From assembly GCA_000171875.1 (NCBI GenBank), contig ABHI01000002.1:744001-808000 (forward strand): DNA of 64,000 nt, written 5' to 3'. The stretch is from Flavobacteriales bacterium ALC-1. Lineage in GTDB: Bacteria > Bacteroidota > Bacteroidia > Flavobacteriales > Flavobacteriaceae. The notes below the pieces were generated by a model. That model was given only the letters and a program-made list of their open reading frames with translations, made no database searches and was not told the origin of the DNA. Shown one piece after another: positions 18,117 to 27,547 of this stretch (positions within the stretch are counted from its first letter, which is position 1; every line of letters starts with the position of its first letter). The translations under genes were made by a program, and so were the position numbers.

Positions 18117-18464
18117 TTAATTTCCTGTTGTGTCAATTGGAGTTGCTGAATTGTCAGCTGGTTGTGTTGGTAAAGCTGGAATTTCTGTTGCCTCATCAGT
18201 ATCTAAAGCTTTAGATTCGGTAGCACCACCAGAATCAATGGTTAAGTTAGATGCTAAGATTAATAGAATTAAAGCTGTTGCTAAAAACCATGTACTCTTA
18301 TCTAAAAAGTCTCCCGTTTTCTTTACTCCACCTAATTGCTGAGTACCACCTCCACCAAAAGATGATGATAAACCTCCTCCTTTAGGATTCTGAACCATAA
18401 TTACTACGACGAGTAAAAAGGCTACGATTACGATTAGGATTAAAAATATTGTAAATGCACTCAT
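18117..18464 (-). CDS. secG: Preprotein translocase subunit SecG
   Basis: A 115-residue inner-membrane protein with two helices (about 5-23 and 52-72) separated by the diagnostic cytoplasmic loop VQNPKGGGLSSSFGGGG. SecG assists SecA-driven translocation through SecYE. The C-terminal 40 residues are a low-complexity Ser/Thr/Pro/Ala-rich acidic tail, longer than in E. coli, as is common in Bacteroidota. It is the last gene of the operon, starting 1 bp after the stop of the TPR gene. Confidence 0.96.
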   Translation of the reverse strand: MSAFTIFLILIVIVAFLLVVVIMVQNPKGGGLSSSFGGGGTQQLGGVKKTGDFLDKSTWFLATALILLILASNLTIDSGGATESKALDTDEATEIPALPTQPADNSATPIDTTGN

Positions 18465-18465
18465 T

Positions 18466-19398
18466 TTATATTGTGTTATTATCTTTTAATTCTTCTACCA
18501 ATTTTATTTGGTTTGCAAAGAAACTACTTTTTTCTGGATATTTCAAACTTAAAATCTTGTAAGATTGAATCGCTTTGTCATAGTTTTTTTGCTCTAAATA
18601 GATACGTGCTAATGTTTCTGTCATTAAGCTATCAGAAATTGGATCATCATTATTGACCAACTTTGGTTTAGGAGCATTATCTGATATAGGTTTTATTTTT
18701 GGGTTTTCGCTAATAAACTTGTCAATAATAGCTAATTTGTTTCGAAACGGAGTTGTAGAAAGATGCTGAGTTTCGTTTTCAATTTCGGTTTCAGATTCAA
18801 CTTCATCGCGAACAATAGGTTTAAAGCTTGTGATTTTTAACCACTCGGTAAACGAATGACTTTCAGTTTTATCAAACTCTAAAGGTTTTCCGATTTTCAG
18901 TTTCTTTTCTGGCGTGATATTTTTTACATCGACAGCAATAATGGAATCTTCAATCTTTGACTCTTGAGGTTTAATTTTAGGCATTGCTTTAGCCTTAAAT
19001 AAATTAGGATCTAAAACACCTTCGGTAGCTTTAATATGTTCTTTTAAGGCATCGTCAATAGTAACACTTCTATTTACTGAAATGTCATCAACAGCAAAAA
19101 CCTCAATAGATTTTATGACTTCAGAATTTTGTTTGATGTGTTGAGAAACTTCATTCTGATTAAAAACATCTGAAGTAATATAATCAAACAAAACACTGCG
19201 ATCTGCTGTATGTGCAGCAGTTATTTTTAAGGCATTATTGTATTTGTAGCTATCTTTTTGTTTTAGCCCTTTAAGATATAAAGCCCTTAAAGGTTGAAAG
19301 TAAGGGTATTCATTAATTGCAGATGATAAATTGCCAGCTTGTGATGCTGTAATAGCTTCTGGATGTTGTAATAAATATGTGAGTTCTTGAAGCTGCAT
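18466..19398 (-). CDS. TPR-containing protein of the lptE-secG operon
   Basis: A 310-residue protein without signal peptide or membrane helix. The N-terminus (LTYLLQHPEAI, then YPYFQPLRALYLKGLKQ) is the conserved part found between lptE and secG in Flavobacteriia. The middle is a variable charged linker. Residues about 245-300 form a TPR-like helical pair (ETLARIYLEQKNYDKAIQSY; ILSLKYPEKSSFFANQI). It may be a scaffold for envelope biogenesis, inferred only from its neighbours lptE and secG, to which it is joined with 1-3 bp gaps. Confidence 0.8.
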   Translation of the reverse strand: MQLQELTYLLQHPEAITASQAGNLSSAINEYPYFQPLRALYLKGLKQKDSYKYNNALKITAAHTADRSVLFDYITSDVFNQNEVSQHIKQNSEVIKSIEVFAVDDISVNRSVTIDDALKEHIKATEGVLDPNLFKAKAMPKIKPQESKIEDSIIAVDVKNITPEKKLKIGKPLEFDKTESHSFTEWLKITSFKPIVRDEVESETEIENETQHLSTTPFRNKLAIIDKFISENPKIKPISDNAPKPKLVNNDDPISDSLMTETLARIYLEQKNYDKAIQSYKILSLKYPEKSSFFANQIKLVEELKDNNTI

Positions 19399-19401
19399 AG
19401 T

Positions 19402-19905
19402 TTACCAATCTGCTAAAGAAGCATTTAAAATATCTTGTGTTATACGCTCAAAAATTTCATCAATTGCAGTGTCTTTTATACTGCCTACAAGTTGGTCATT
19501 GGCAGGATAGTCAAAAAAGAAAGAGAATGGTTTTTCAAAATCTTTTTCTTCGTCTTTAGTATTAAAATAACGTACATTAACACGAATTGTTAATCTATTT
19601 TGAGCTGCTGTGTTTTGTGCAGTAGCTGTCATTGGCGCAATTCTGTATTCGGTAATTTCACCTTCATAAATAACTTCTCCACCAGATGTTACTAATTGTG
19701 CACTGGTTTGATTAAGAATTAAATCTTGAAGATCATTCCTGAATTTTTGGTCTAAACCTGGTTCAATTAAATCTGCATTATTCGGAAAGAAATTAACCTG
19801 AAACGTGTCTGGTGTTTCCGTAATACCCGTAAACGAATACTTAACTTTACAGCTGATTGCTGTAATGCATATAATTAGTATAATGAGATGTTTAAAAATC
19901 TTCAT
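19402..19905 (-). CDS. lptE: LPS-assembly lipoprotein LptE family
   Basis: A 167-residue lipoprotein (lipobox ITAISC, Cys19). It contains the Bacteroidota LptE pattern YSFTGITETPDTFQVNFFPN near the N-terminus, a mixed beta domain with LVTSGGEVIYEGEITEYRI and a C-terminal helix IDEIFERITQDILNASLADW. LptE plugs the LptD barrel that inserts lipopolysaccharide into the outer membrane. Its start codon directly abuts the stop codon of the 65-residue ORF (TAA-ATG), which implies translational coupling. Confidence 0.9.
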   Translation of the reverse strand: MKIFKHLIILIICITAISCKVKYSFTGITETPDTFQVNFFPNNADLIEPGLDQKFRNDLQDLILNQTSAQLVTSGGEVIYEGEITEYRIAPMTATAQNTAAQNRLTIRVNVRYFNTKDEEKDFEKPFSFFFDYPANDQLVGSIKDTAIDEIFERITQDILNASLADW

Positions 19906-20103
19906 TTAATAAGTATTAGGTCGCTTCATAGTAATGAAAGCATAAATAAAACCAGCGTTATCAGCTACATCAAAATCTACATTAATTAGGCGATACCCTT
20001 TATAATGTTTTTCGTTTATCATATCTTCAGCCTCTTGTCGTATAGCATCAGAACTGTTTCTGGTAAACGACTTACGAATCATAAATATTTCTACTGCTTT
20101 CAT
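19906..20103 (-). CDS. Small conserved-position protein, unknown function
   Basis: A 65-residue cytosolic protein rich in charged residues with a beta-alpha-beta-like pattern (AVEIFMIRKSF, DAIRQEAEDMINEKHYKGY, LINVDFDVADNAGFIYAFIT). No family was recognised. It is credible because it is packed exactly between the sigma-54 activator (98 bp gap) and lptE (0 bp gap), with no competing frame. No function is proposed. Confidence 0.7.
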   Translation of the reverse strand: MKAVEIFMIRKSFTRNSSDAIRQEAEDMINEKHYKGYRLINVDFDVADNAGFIYAFITMKRPNTY

Positions 20104-20201
20104 TCGCTAATTTCTAATTATTTTTATAGGTCTTATGGGATCAACTTAAACTAAAAACTTTAAAAAGTATAATTTCTTATGGCTGATTTCATAAACTTAT
20201 C

Positions 20202-21467
20202 TTAAAGGTCGAATTGTTTTATCTTTCTGTACAAAGTACGTTCGCTAATACCAAGCTCTGCAGCAGCTAATTTACGTTTACCGTTATGGCGCTCCAAAGA
20301 TTTTTTTATCAATTCTAATTCTTTATCATGTAAAGATAGGGTTTCTTCTTCTTCAATTTCTTCAGCGAAATGATATTTGTCTTCAACTTCCGAAATTTCA
20401 GGATCATTAATTTCTGTATGCTCTGGTAATGGTAAAACTTCTAAGTCTTCAACCGTAGTTTCAAACTCATCGTTTTTATCCTCACCATAAATTTTCTGAA
20501 TTAAATGTTCATTATCTTTTTGAACATCAGAAACGCTACCATTTTTCATCAATTCCATGGTGAGTTTCTTTAAATCATTAAGATCACTCTTCATGTCAAA
20601 CAAAACTTTATATAGTATTTCACGTTCACTACCAAAATCACTTTCAGCTTTTGCGTTATTGACTACAGCAGGTAAATTACTTCCTGTACTTGGTAAATAA
20701 TTTTGAAGTGTTACGGCATTTATAGTTCTTGTTTGCTCTAAAACGGATACTTGTTCGGCTACATTTCGTAACTGACGAATGTTACCATTCCAACGGTATT
20801 TTAAAAGTAAACTAACGGCATCATCAGTTAGCTTTATAGTTGGCATTTTATATTTTAAGGCAAAGTCGCTTGCAAATTTTCTGAACAATAAATGAATATC
20901 ATCTTTACGTTCTCTAAGTGCCGGAAGATTGATGTCAATTGTACTTAAACGATAGTATAAATCTTCTCTGAATTTTTCTTTTTTAATGGCTTCAAACATG
21001 TTAACGTTTGTAGCAGCAACGATTCTTACATTGGTTTTTTGAACTTTGGAAGACCCTACTTTAATAAACTCGCCATTTTCTAAAACACGTAATAAACGGA
21101 CTTGAGTTGTTAATGGTAATTCTCCAACTTCATCTAAAAAAATCGTACCTCCATCAGCAACTTCAAAATAACCAGAACGGGTTGAGGTTGCACCTGTAAA
21201 AGCACCTTTTTCGTGACCAAATAATTCACTATCAATGGTGCCTTCAGGTATGGCTCCACAGTTAACAGCAATGTATTTGCCATGTTTTCTATGAGAAAGC
21301 TGGTGTATTATTTTTGGAACACTCTCTTTACCAACACCACTTTCGCCAGTGACCAATACTGAAATATCAGTTGGTGCAACTTGTATGGCTTTTTCTATGG
21401 CACGATTAAGTTTAGGATCATTTCCTATAATACCGAAACGTTGTTTTATGGCTTGAATAGATTCCAT
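20202..21467 (-). CDS. Sigma-54-dependent transcriptional activator without receiver domain
   Basis: A 421-residue bacterial enhancer-binding protein. Only about 15 residues precede the AAA+ domain, so there is no receiver, PAS or GAF domain and activity is probably set by expression or a partner. Walker A is GESGVGKE (41-48), the sigma-54 contact loop is GAFTGA (88-93) and Walker B is GGTIFLDE (106-113). A 130-residue acidic linker follows, then a Fis-type HTH (RKLAAAELGISERTLYRKI). It lies 7 bp after miaB. It is a plausible regulator of the groES promoter region nearby, as inference. Confidence 0.95.
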   Translation of the reverse strand: MESIQAIKQRFGIIGNDPKLNRAIEKAIQVAPTDISVLVTGESGVGKESVPKIIHQLSHRKHGKYIAVNCGAIPEGTIDSELFGHEKGAFTGATSTRSGYFEVADGGTIFLDEVGELPLTTQVRLLRVLENGEFIKVGSSKVQKTNVRIVAATNVNMFEAIKKEKFREDLYYRLSTIDINLPALRERKDDIHLLFRKFASDFALKYKMPTIKLTDDAVSLLLKYRWNGNIRQLRNVAEQVSVLEQTRTINAVTLQNYLPSTGSNLPAVVNNAKAESDFGSEREILYKVLFDMKSDLNDLKKLTMELMKNGSVSDVQKDNEHLIQKIYGEDKNDEFETTVEDLEVLPLPEHTEINDPEISEVEDKYHFAEEIEEEETLSLHDKELELIKKSLERHNGKRKLAAAELGISERTLYRKIKQFDL

Positions 21468-21474
21468 TTCTTAA

Positions 21475-22920
21475 TTAGTTGTTTTTAGAATAGCCAGTAG
21501 CTTCACCAATAAGTGTAGCGCTTGTACAATCTGTGATATAAACATTTACTAAGTCGCCAACTTTGTAATCTTCTTTTGGAAAAACGGCAACGGTATTGTC
21601 CGACGTTCTACCAGACCACTGTAAGTCTGATTTTTTTGAGGATTTCTCTATTAGAATTTCTACCGTTGTATTTAAGTGTTGTCGTGTTCTAAAATCACTA
21701 TGCTTACGTTGTAGCTGTACAATATCATTAAGACGACGTTTTTTTGTTTCCTCTGGTACATCATCTTCCATTTTACGGCCAGCCATAGTGCCTGGACGTT
21801 CAGAATAGGTAAACATATAGCCAAAGTTATATTTTACATATTCCATTAAGCTTAAAGTGTCTTGATGGTCTTGCTCATTTTCGGTTGGGAAACCAGCAAT
21901 TAGATCTTGACTGATTGAGCATTCTGGTATAATACGTCTTATATTATCAATAAGTTCAAAATACTCTTCGCGAGTATGAAGACGATTCATTTCTTTTAAA
22001 ATACGATCGCTTCCGCTTTGTACAGGTAAATGTATATGCTTGCAAATATTATCATATTTAGACATCGTTTCAATGACATCTAAAGTAAAATCCTGAGGAT
22101 TAGAGGTTGAAAAACGAATACGCATTTTAGGTTGAGCTTTAGCAGCTAATTCTAATAGACTAGCAAAATTCACAGCAGTTGCTTTTTGCAAATCTGTGGC
22201 TTTATCAAAATCCTTTTTCAGTCCACCACCATACCATAAATAGCTATCTACATTTTGGCCTAAAAGTGTAATTTCTTTAAAACCTTTTGCCCATAAATCA
22301 TTAATCTCTTCAATAATACTTTGAGGATCTCTACTGCGTTCTCTTCCTCTTGTAAAAGGTACTACACAAAACGTACACATATTATCACAGCCACGTGTTA
22401 TAGATACAAATGCAGTGACTCCATTTGTATTTAATCTTACAGGTGAAATATCTCCATAAGTTTCCTCTTTAGAAAGTATAACATTTATAGCGTCTCTACC
22501 TTCATCAACTTCAGCAAGTAAGTTTGGTAAATCTTTATAAGCATCAGGGCCTACAACTAAGTCTACTATCTTTTCTTCTTCTAAGAATTTTGTTTTTAAA
22601 CGTTCAGCCATACAACCTAAAACTCCAACTTTCATTTTGGGGTTTGTGCGTTTTACGACATTATACTGTTGCAGTCGTTTTCTAACGGTTTGCTCAGCTT
22701 TATCTCTAATAGAACATGTGTTCACTAAAACTAAATCAGCTTCTTCAAGGTTTTTAGTAGTATTAAAACCTTGATCCGAAAGTATAGAGGCTACAATTTC
22801 GCTATCACTAAAATTCATAGCACAGCCATAACTTTCAATAAAAAGTTTTCTTTTGTTACCTTCTTTATGATCTAGTATTAAGGTTTCCCCTTGTTTCTTT
22901 TCGTCTATTGTTTTTTCCAT
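21475..22920 (-). CDS. miaB: tRNA-2-methylthio-N6-dimethylallyladenosine synthase MiaB
   Basis: A 481-residue radical SAM methylthiotransferase. The N-terminal UPF0004 domain carries three cluster cysteines (C33 in SYGCAMN, one in VNTCSIR, one in LGCMAER). The radical SAM motif is [10 protein letters not shown], followed by the MiaB signature [11 protein letters not shown], and a C-terminal TRAM domain follows. It adds a methylthio group to i6A37 of tRNAs reading U-starting codons. It is the first gene of a six-gene operon reaching secG, preceded by a good promoter and a hairpin 5 nt before the ATG. Confidence 0.98.
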   Translation of the reverse strand: MEKTIDEKKQGETLILDHKEGNKRKLFIESYGCAMNFSDSEIVASILSDQGFNTTKNLEEADLVLVNTCSIRDKAEQTVRKRLQQYNVVKRTNPKMKVGVLGCMAERLKTKFLEEEKIVDLVVGPDAYKDLPNLLAEVDEGRDAINVILSKEETYGDISPVRLNTNGVTAFVSITRGCDNMCTFCVVPFTRGRERSRDPQSIIEEINDLWAKGFKEITLLGQNVDSYLWYGGGLKKDFDKATDLQKATAVNFASLLELAAKAQPKMRIRFSTSNPQDFTLDVIETMSKYDNICKHIHLPVQSGSDRILKEMNRLHTREEYFELIDNIRRIIPECSISQDLIAGFPTENEQDHQDTLSLMEYVKYNFGYMFTYSERPGTMAGRKMEDDVPEETKKRRLNDIVQLQRKHSDFRTRQHLNTTVEILIEKSSKKSDLQWSGRTSDNTVAVFPKEDYKVGDLVNVYITDCTSATLIGEATGYSKNN

Positions 22921-22925
22921 AATAT

Positions 22926-22943
22926 TTCCCGTGAAAACGGGAA
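22926..22943 (-). promoter_or_regulatory. Hairpin in the miaB leader next to the start codon
   Basis: The perfect 7-bp stem TTCCCGT / ACGGGAA with a 4-nt loop ends 5 nt before the miaB ATG in the mRNA. It would fold over the ribosome-binding region and could limit initiation. It may also be a dispersed repeat. Confidence 0.5.
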
Positions 22944-22981
22944 TCTCATATTTATATGATTTTCAAATCTCAATAAGTATG

Positions 22982-23013
22982 CAAAGATAGGATTATTTTG
23001 AAATTATGACAAA
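22982..23013 (-). promoter_or_regulatory. Bacteroidota promoter of the miaB operon
   Basis: On the minus strand TTTG (23013-23010), a 20-nt spacer and TATCTTTG (22989-22982) match the consensus TTTG-N(17-22)-TAnnTTTG without mismatch. The expected start of transcription is about 22976, giving a leader of about 55 nt. Confidence 0.72.
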
Positions 23014-23120
23014 GTGGCAGTTGCGGTATCTTTAAGATGATATTATCTTTTTTAATTTTTTTATCTAAATAAATGCAACCTTTCACTAAATTTTCATCTA
23101 TATAATAAAGATATGTTGTG

Positions 23121-23552
23121 ATGAGAAATTTTAAATTGTTTGTTCTTAGTGTTTGCGCCTTGGTTTTTGTGAACTCATGTGATAATGATGACGATGCTTC
23201 AAATTCTGAATGTGATTTTAATATTATCGCAGATGAGAATTTGTATGCTGAGCCTTCACCAAGTGATTATAATATTTCTAATGCAGAAATAAATGAGGAT
23301 TGTTTGGAAATTACAATTCAAGCTAGTGGGTGTAGTGGAAGTACTTGGGAAGTTGACTTGATTTCAAATATTACGCCTTCAATTGGTTTTACGAGGACTA
23401 TATATCTAAGTCTAAAACTTACTAATTTAGAAGCTTGTGCTGTTTTTATTACTAAAACATACAGTTTTGATATTTCACATTTAAGAAATGAGTTTATAAC
23501 TACTTTTATAAGTATAGAAGGTTGGGACGATACAATAGAAGTTATTGATTGA
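23121..23552 (+). CDS. Small lipoprotein, unknown function
   Basis: A 143-residue exported protein with a lipobox (FVNSCDNDDD, Cys about 20) and an Asp-rich start typical of surface lipoproteins in Bacteroidota. The ATG at 23121 is preferred to the GTG immediately before it. The mature part is beta-rich with four further cysteines (SECDF, NEDCLE, SGCSG, EACAV), possibly disulfide-bonded. No family was recognised. A strong terminator follows. Confidence 0.75.
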   Translation: MRNFKLFVLSVCALVFVNSCDNDDDASNSECDFNIIADENLYAEPSPSDYNISNAEINEDCLEITIQASGCSGSTWEVDLISNITPSIGFTRTIYLSLKLTNLEACAVFITKTYSFDISHLRNEFITTFISIEGWDDTIEVID

Positions 23553-23571
23553 TAAATTTTAAAATATATTG

Positions 23572-23600
23572 AAAGCCTTACAATCTGTAAGGCTTTTTCT
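23572..23600 (+). terminator. Intrinsic terminator after the small lipoprotein gene
   Basis: An 11-bp stem AAAGCCTTACA / TGTAAGGCTTT with a 3-nt loop is followed by a T-run. Confidence 0.9.
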
Positions 23601-23657
23601 GTTTTATAAGTTGTTAAAATCACGATAAAATGTATGCTATTTAAGACCAAATTAGGA

Positions 23658-23684
23658 TTGTAACTTAATTTTCATATACATTTG
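23658..23684 (+). promoter_or_regulatory. Promoter of topA
   Basis: TTG (23658-23660), a 16-nt spacer and TACATTTG (23677-23684) fit the Bacteroidota pattern; the spacer is slightly short. The ATG of topA is 20 nt further on. Confidence 0.55.
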
Positions 23685-23704
23685 TAACCTCAAAAAAATA
23701 AAGA

Positions 23705-26215
23705 ATGCCAAAGAATCTAGTTATAGTAGAGTCACCTGCAAAGGCTAAAACGATAGAGAAATTTTTAGGAAAAGATTATAAGGTAGAGTCCAGTTTTGGG
23801 CACATTGCTGATTTACCTTCCAAAGAGTTAGGAGTTGATGTTGATGGAGATTTTATGCCAAAATATCAAGTTTCTAAAGACAAAAAAGATGTCGTTAAAA
23901 AACTTAAAGACTTAGCGAAGAAAGCAGAGATGGTATGGCTAGCTAGTGATGAAGATCGTGAAGGAGAGGCAATTGCATGGCATTTAGCAGAAACACTAAA
24001 ATTAGATAAAGAGAAAACGAAGCGAATTGTATTCCATGAGATTACAAAAAGCGCTATCAATAAAGCGATTGAAAACCCAAGAAGTATAGATTATAATCTA
24101 GTAGATGCACAACAAGCCAGACGTGTTTTAGACAGAATAGTAGGTTATGAGTTGTCTCCTGTATTATGGAGAAAAGTAAAGGGAGGGTTGTCAGCTGGAC
24201 GTGTGCAATCGGTTTCGGTTCGTTTAATCGTTGAACGAGAGCGAGCGGTTCAAGGTTTTGAGCCTGTAGCATCTTACAGAGTTGATGCAGAATTTAAAGC
24301 CGCTAACGGAAATTCATTTAAAGCTAAGTTGCCAAAGAACTTTAACTCTGAAGCAGAAGCCTTAAAGTTTTTGAATGATAATATAGGAGCTGATTATCAA
24401 GTTGCTGATTTGCAAAAAAAACCAGCAAAAAAATCTGCTGCAGCACCATTTACAACATCTACACTTCAACAAGAGGCGTCACGTAAATTGGGGTTCTCAG
24501 TAAGTAGAACAATGAGTAATGCACAACGATTGTATGAAGCAGGTTTTATTACATACATGAGAACAGATAGTGTTAACTTATCTGATGAGGCTAAAAAAGG
24601 AGCTGAGAACGAAATTGTTACAGCTTATGGAGCTGAGTATAGTAATCCAAAAAATTATAAAGGAAAATCTAAAGGAGCGCAAGAAGCTCACGAGGCTATT
24701 CGTCCAACAGATTTTGCTAACCATACAGTAAATGCTGAACGCGATCAAGCAAGGTTGTACGATTTAATTTGGAAAAGAGCAATTGCATCACAAATGAGTG
24801 ATGCTAAATTAGAACGTACCAATCTTAAAATTGAAATCGATTCAACTAATAATGTAAATGAACAGTTTACTGCAAATGGTGAGATCATCACTTTTGATGG
24901 ATTTTTAAAAGTCTATTTAGAAGGGACTGATGATGAAGATACAGAACAAGAAGGTATTTTACCAGACTTAAAGGTTGGTGAAGCACTCAAGAATAAATAT
25001 ATTACAGCTACGCAACGTTTTACGAGACCACCTTCAAGGTTTACTGAAGCCTCTTTAGTAAAGCAATTAGAAGAATTAGGTATTGGTCGTCCGTCAACTT
25101 ATGCGCCAACAATTTCAACAATTCAGAATAGGAATTATGTTGAAAAGGGAGCACATGAAGGTGATGAAAGAGCTTATAAGCAATTGGTTTTTGAAGATGG
25201 TGACATTAAAGACAATGCACTTTCTGAAAAAACAGGATCTAATAAAGGAAAATTAGTGCCTACAGATATTGGTATGATTGTTACTGATTTCTTAGTCAAT
25301 CATTTTGAAAGCATTTTAGATTACAATTTTACAGCAAAAGTAGAGGACAAATTTGATGATATAGCAGAAGGTAAAGAAGACTGGAGAGCTATGATGAAGG
25401 ATTTCTATAAAGGATTTCATCCTCAAGTAGAAGATGTCCAAGAAAATGCAGAGCGCGAATCTGGAGAACGTATTTTAGGTACAGATCCAAAAACAGGTCG
25501 CCAGGTGAGTGTGCGTTTAGGTAAATTTGGACCAATGGTTCAGGTTGGTGTTATGGATGATGAAGAAAAGCCTAAGTTTGCGAGTTTATCTCCAGACCAA
25601 CAATTAAATTCAATCACCTTTGAAGAGGCTATGGATTTATTTAAGTTGCCAAAAGCTTTAGGGCATTATAAAGATGATGAGGTAGAAGTTAATAATGGCC
25701 GTTTTGGACCTTATGTGCGTTTTGGTAAAAAGTTTGTGTCATTACCTAAAGGAGTTGACCCTTTAAGTGTAGAGCTAGAAGAAGCTTTAATATATATTAA
25801 GGAGAAAGAATTAGCTGATGCTCCTATATATATGTATAAGGATTTAGAAGTGACTAAAGGCAAAGGACGTTTTGGACCATTTATTAAATGGAATGGCATG
25901 TTTATTAACGTCAATAAAAAATACGATTGGGATAATTTATCAGAAGAAGACATCGTAACTTTGATTGAAGAGAAGATACAGAAAGAAATAGATAAAGTTA
26001 TCCATAATTGGGAAGAAGAAGGTGTTAGAGTTGAAAAGGCAAGATGGGGAAGACATAATATCATAAAAGGAAAACAAAAAGTAGAGTTAGCGAAAACAGT
26101 TGATGTAAGTAAAATGACTTTAGAGAAAGCTCAAGCACTACTCGAAAAGAATGCTCCTAAGAAGAAAACAAGAAAAAAAGCAACAAAGAAAAAAACAACT
26201 ACCAAAAAGAAGTAA
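23705..26215 (+). CDS. topA: DNA topoisomerase I
   Basis: An 836-residue type IA topoisomerase that relaxes negative supercoils. The Toprim domain is at the N-terminus (VESPAKAKTIEKFLG and SDEDREGEAIAWH). The active-site tyrosine is Y284 in FITYMRTDSVN. Beyond the core, the C-terminal part carries several topoisomerase C-terminal repeats around GRFGPYVRFGKK and GRFGPFIKWNG and a very basic tail rich in Lys and Thr (last ~25 residues). The Cys4 zinc fingers of E. coli TopA are absent, as is usual in this phylum. The arginase-fold gene begins 6 bp after its stop, so the two are cotranscribed. Confidence 0.98.
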   Translation: MPKNLVIVESPAKAKTIEKFLGKDYKVESSFGHIADLPSKELGVDVDGDFMPKYQVSKDKKDVVKKLKDLAKKAEMVWLASDEDREGEAIAWHLAETLKLDKEKTKRIVFHEITKSAINKAIENPRSIDYNLVDAQQARRVLDRIVGYELSPVLWRKVKGGLSAGRVQSVSVRLIVERERAVQGFEPVASYRVDAEFKAANGNSFKAKLPKNFNSEAEALKFLNDNIGADYQVADLQKKPAKKSAAAPFTTSTLQQEASRKLGFSVSRTMSNAQRLYEAGFITYMRTDSVNLSDEAKKGAENEIVTAYGAEYSNPKNYKGKSKGAQEAHEAIRPTDFANHTVNAERDQARLYDLIWKRAIASQMSDAKLERTNLKIEIDSTNNVNEQFTANGEIITFDGFLKVYLEGTDDEDTEQEGILPDLKVGEALKNKYITATQRFTRPPSRFTEASLVKQLEELGIGRPSTYAPTISTIQNRNYVEKGAHEGDERAYKQLVFEDGDIKDNALSEKTGSNKGKLVPTDIGMIVTDFLVNHFESILDYNFTAKVEDKFDDIAEGKEDWRAMMKDFYKGFHPQVEDVQENAERESGERILGTDPKTGRQVSVRLGKFGPMVQVGVMDDEEKPKFASLSPDQQLNSITFEEAMDLFKLPKALGHYKDDEVEVNNGRFGPYVRFGKKFVSLPKGVDPLSVELEEALIYIKEKELADAPIYMYKDLEVTKGKGRFGPFIKWNGMFINVNKKYDWDNLSEEDIVTLIEEKIQKEIDKVIHNWEEEGVRVEKARWGRHNIIKGKQKVELAKTVDVSKMTLEKAQALLEKNAPKKKTRKKATKKKTTTKKK

Positions 26216-26221
26216 TATACT

Positions 26222-27388
26222 ATGAATTTTAATTTCCTTACGCCTGTTTCAGATACAGTTTTAGCTCATAACGAACTAATAGCTGAACAAGCACTAGGAA
26301 AAAAAATAAAAGTACATTCACACCAAAAAGGAATTCCTGACCTAGAAGGAGTACAAATTGCAATTATTGGTGTTCAAGAACATCGAAATGATGTTAATTA
26401 TATAGGAGCATCAATTAAATTTGATTCTATAAGAAAAACATTATATACATTATTTCCTGGTAATTGGCATACTACAATTGCTGATCTCGGTGATATTGAA
26501 CCAGGTGAAACAGTTGAAGATACATACTTTGCAATTAGAACAGCAATATCAGTTTTAGTAGAGAAAGACATCATTCCTATTATATTAGGAGGAAGTCAAG
26601 ATTTAACTTACGCTAATTATCGTGCTTACGATTCTATTTTGCCAATGGTTAATATTGTGAGTGTTGATACTAACTTTGATTTAGGTGATGCTAATCTACC
26701 AATAAAGAATAATAGCTATGTTGGTAAAGTTATTGTAGAAGAGCCATATAATCTTTTTAATTATACTAACATAGGCTATCAAACCTATTTTAATTCGCAA
26801 GAAGAAATAGATCTTATAGAAAAGCTATATTTTGAAGCTTACCGATTAGGCGAAATTTCTATAGACATTAATAAAGTAGAACCATTAATGCGAGATGCTC
26901 ACATAGTAACTTTAGATTTAAAGTCAGTGAGAGCTGCAGAGGTTAGTGATAATCAAAAATATTCACCTAATGGATTCTCAGGAAAAGAGATGTGTTCAAT
27001 AAGTAGATATGCAGGTATAAGTAATAAGGTGTCTTCTTTTGGAGTATACGAATATCAAAATTCTAAAAACGACAATGCTACTTCAATGTTAGTGGCACAA
27101 ATGATTTGGTATTTTATAGAAGGTGTTAATTGTAGAGTTAAGGATGATGACTTTTCGCAAGAAAATTATTATCAGAAGTATAATGTTTTGGTCGAAGATG
27201 ATGATCTTACATTCTATAAAAGTTTAAAGACTGGACGCTGGTGGATTGAGATACCATTTTTGCCAGATGTTAATAATAAATTAAAAAAGCATACGTTATT
27301 ACCTTGCATGCATACCGATTATGTGAATGCTACTCAAGGTGAATTACCAGAACGCTGGTATAAAGCCTATAGGAAGAACAGCTTCTAA
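26222..27388 (+). CDS. Arginase/formimidoylglutamase-fold protein with degenerate metal site
   Basis: A 388-residue protein of the ureohydrolase fold. The three manganese-ligand motifs of active members are altered. GGxH is G123-G-S-Q126-D. DAHxD is D149-T-N151-F-D153. SxDxDxxDP becomes L231-D232-L-K234-S. At least three of six ligands (His to Gln, His to Asn, Asp to Lys) are thus replaced, so hydrolase activity is unlikely. Databases would probably label it formimidoylglutamase, but no hut genes are nearby. It lies 6 bp after topA and directly before gldK, which suggests a structural or regulatory role linked to the T9SS; that is inference. Confidence 0.8.
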   Translation: MNFNFLTPVSDTVLAHNELIAEQALGKKIKVHSHQKGIPDLEGVQIAIIGVQEHRNDVNYIGASIKFDSIRKTLYTLFPGNWHTTIADLGDIEPGETVEDTYFAIRTAISVLVEKDIIPIILGGSQDLTYANYRAYDSILPMVNIVSVDTNFDLGDANLPIKNNSYVGKVIVEEPYNLFNYTNIGYQTYFNSQEEIDLIEKLYFEAYRLGEISIDINKVEPLMRDAHIVTLDLKSVRAAEVSDNQKYSPNGFSGKEMCSISRYAGISNKVSSFGVYEYQNSKNDNATSMLVAQMIWYFIEGVNCRVKDDDFSQENYYQKYNVLVEDDDLTFYKSLKTGRWWIEIPFLPDVNNKLKKHTLLPCMHTDYVNATQGELPERWYKAYRKNSF

Positions 27389-27547
27389 ATTGTACACTTT
27401 ATCGTTATTTAGCACTTTTTTCATCGATGAAATGCTTATTTTTAGGACGAAATGCAAAAAAAATGGAAAAAAAGTTGTTTATTCGAAAATATATAAATAT
27501 GTTTACCACCTCAAAAATAATTATGACTAATTTAACCTCGAGTTACT

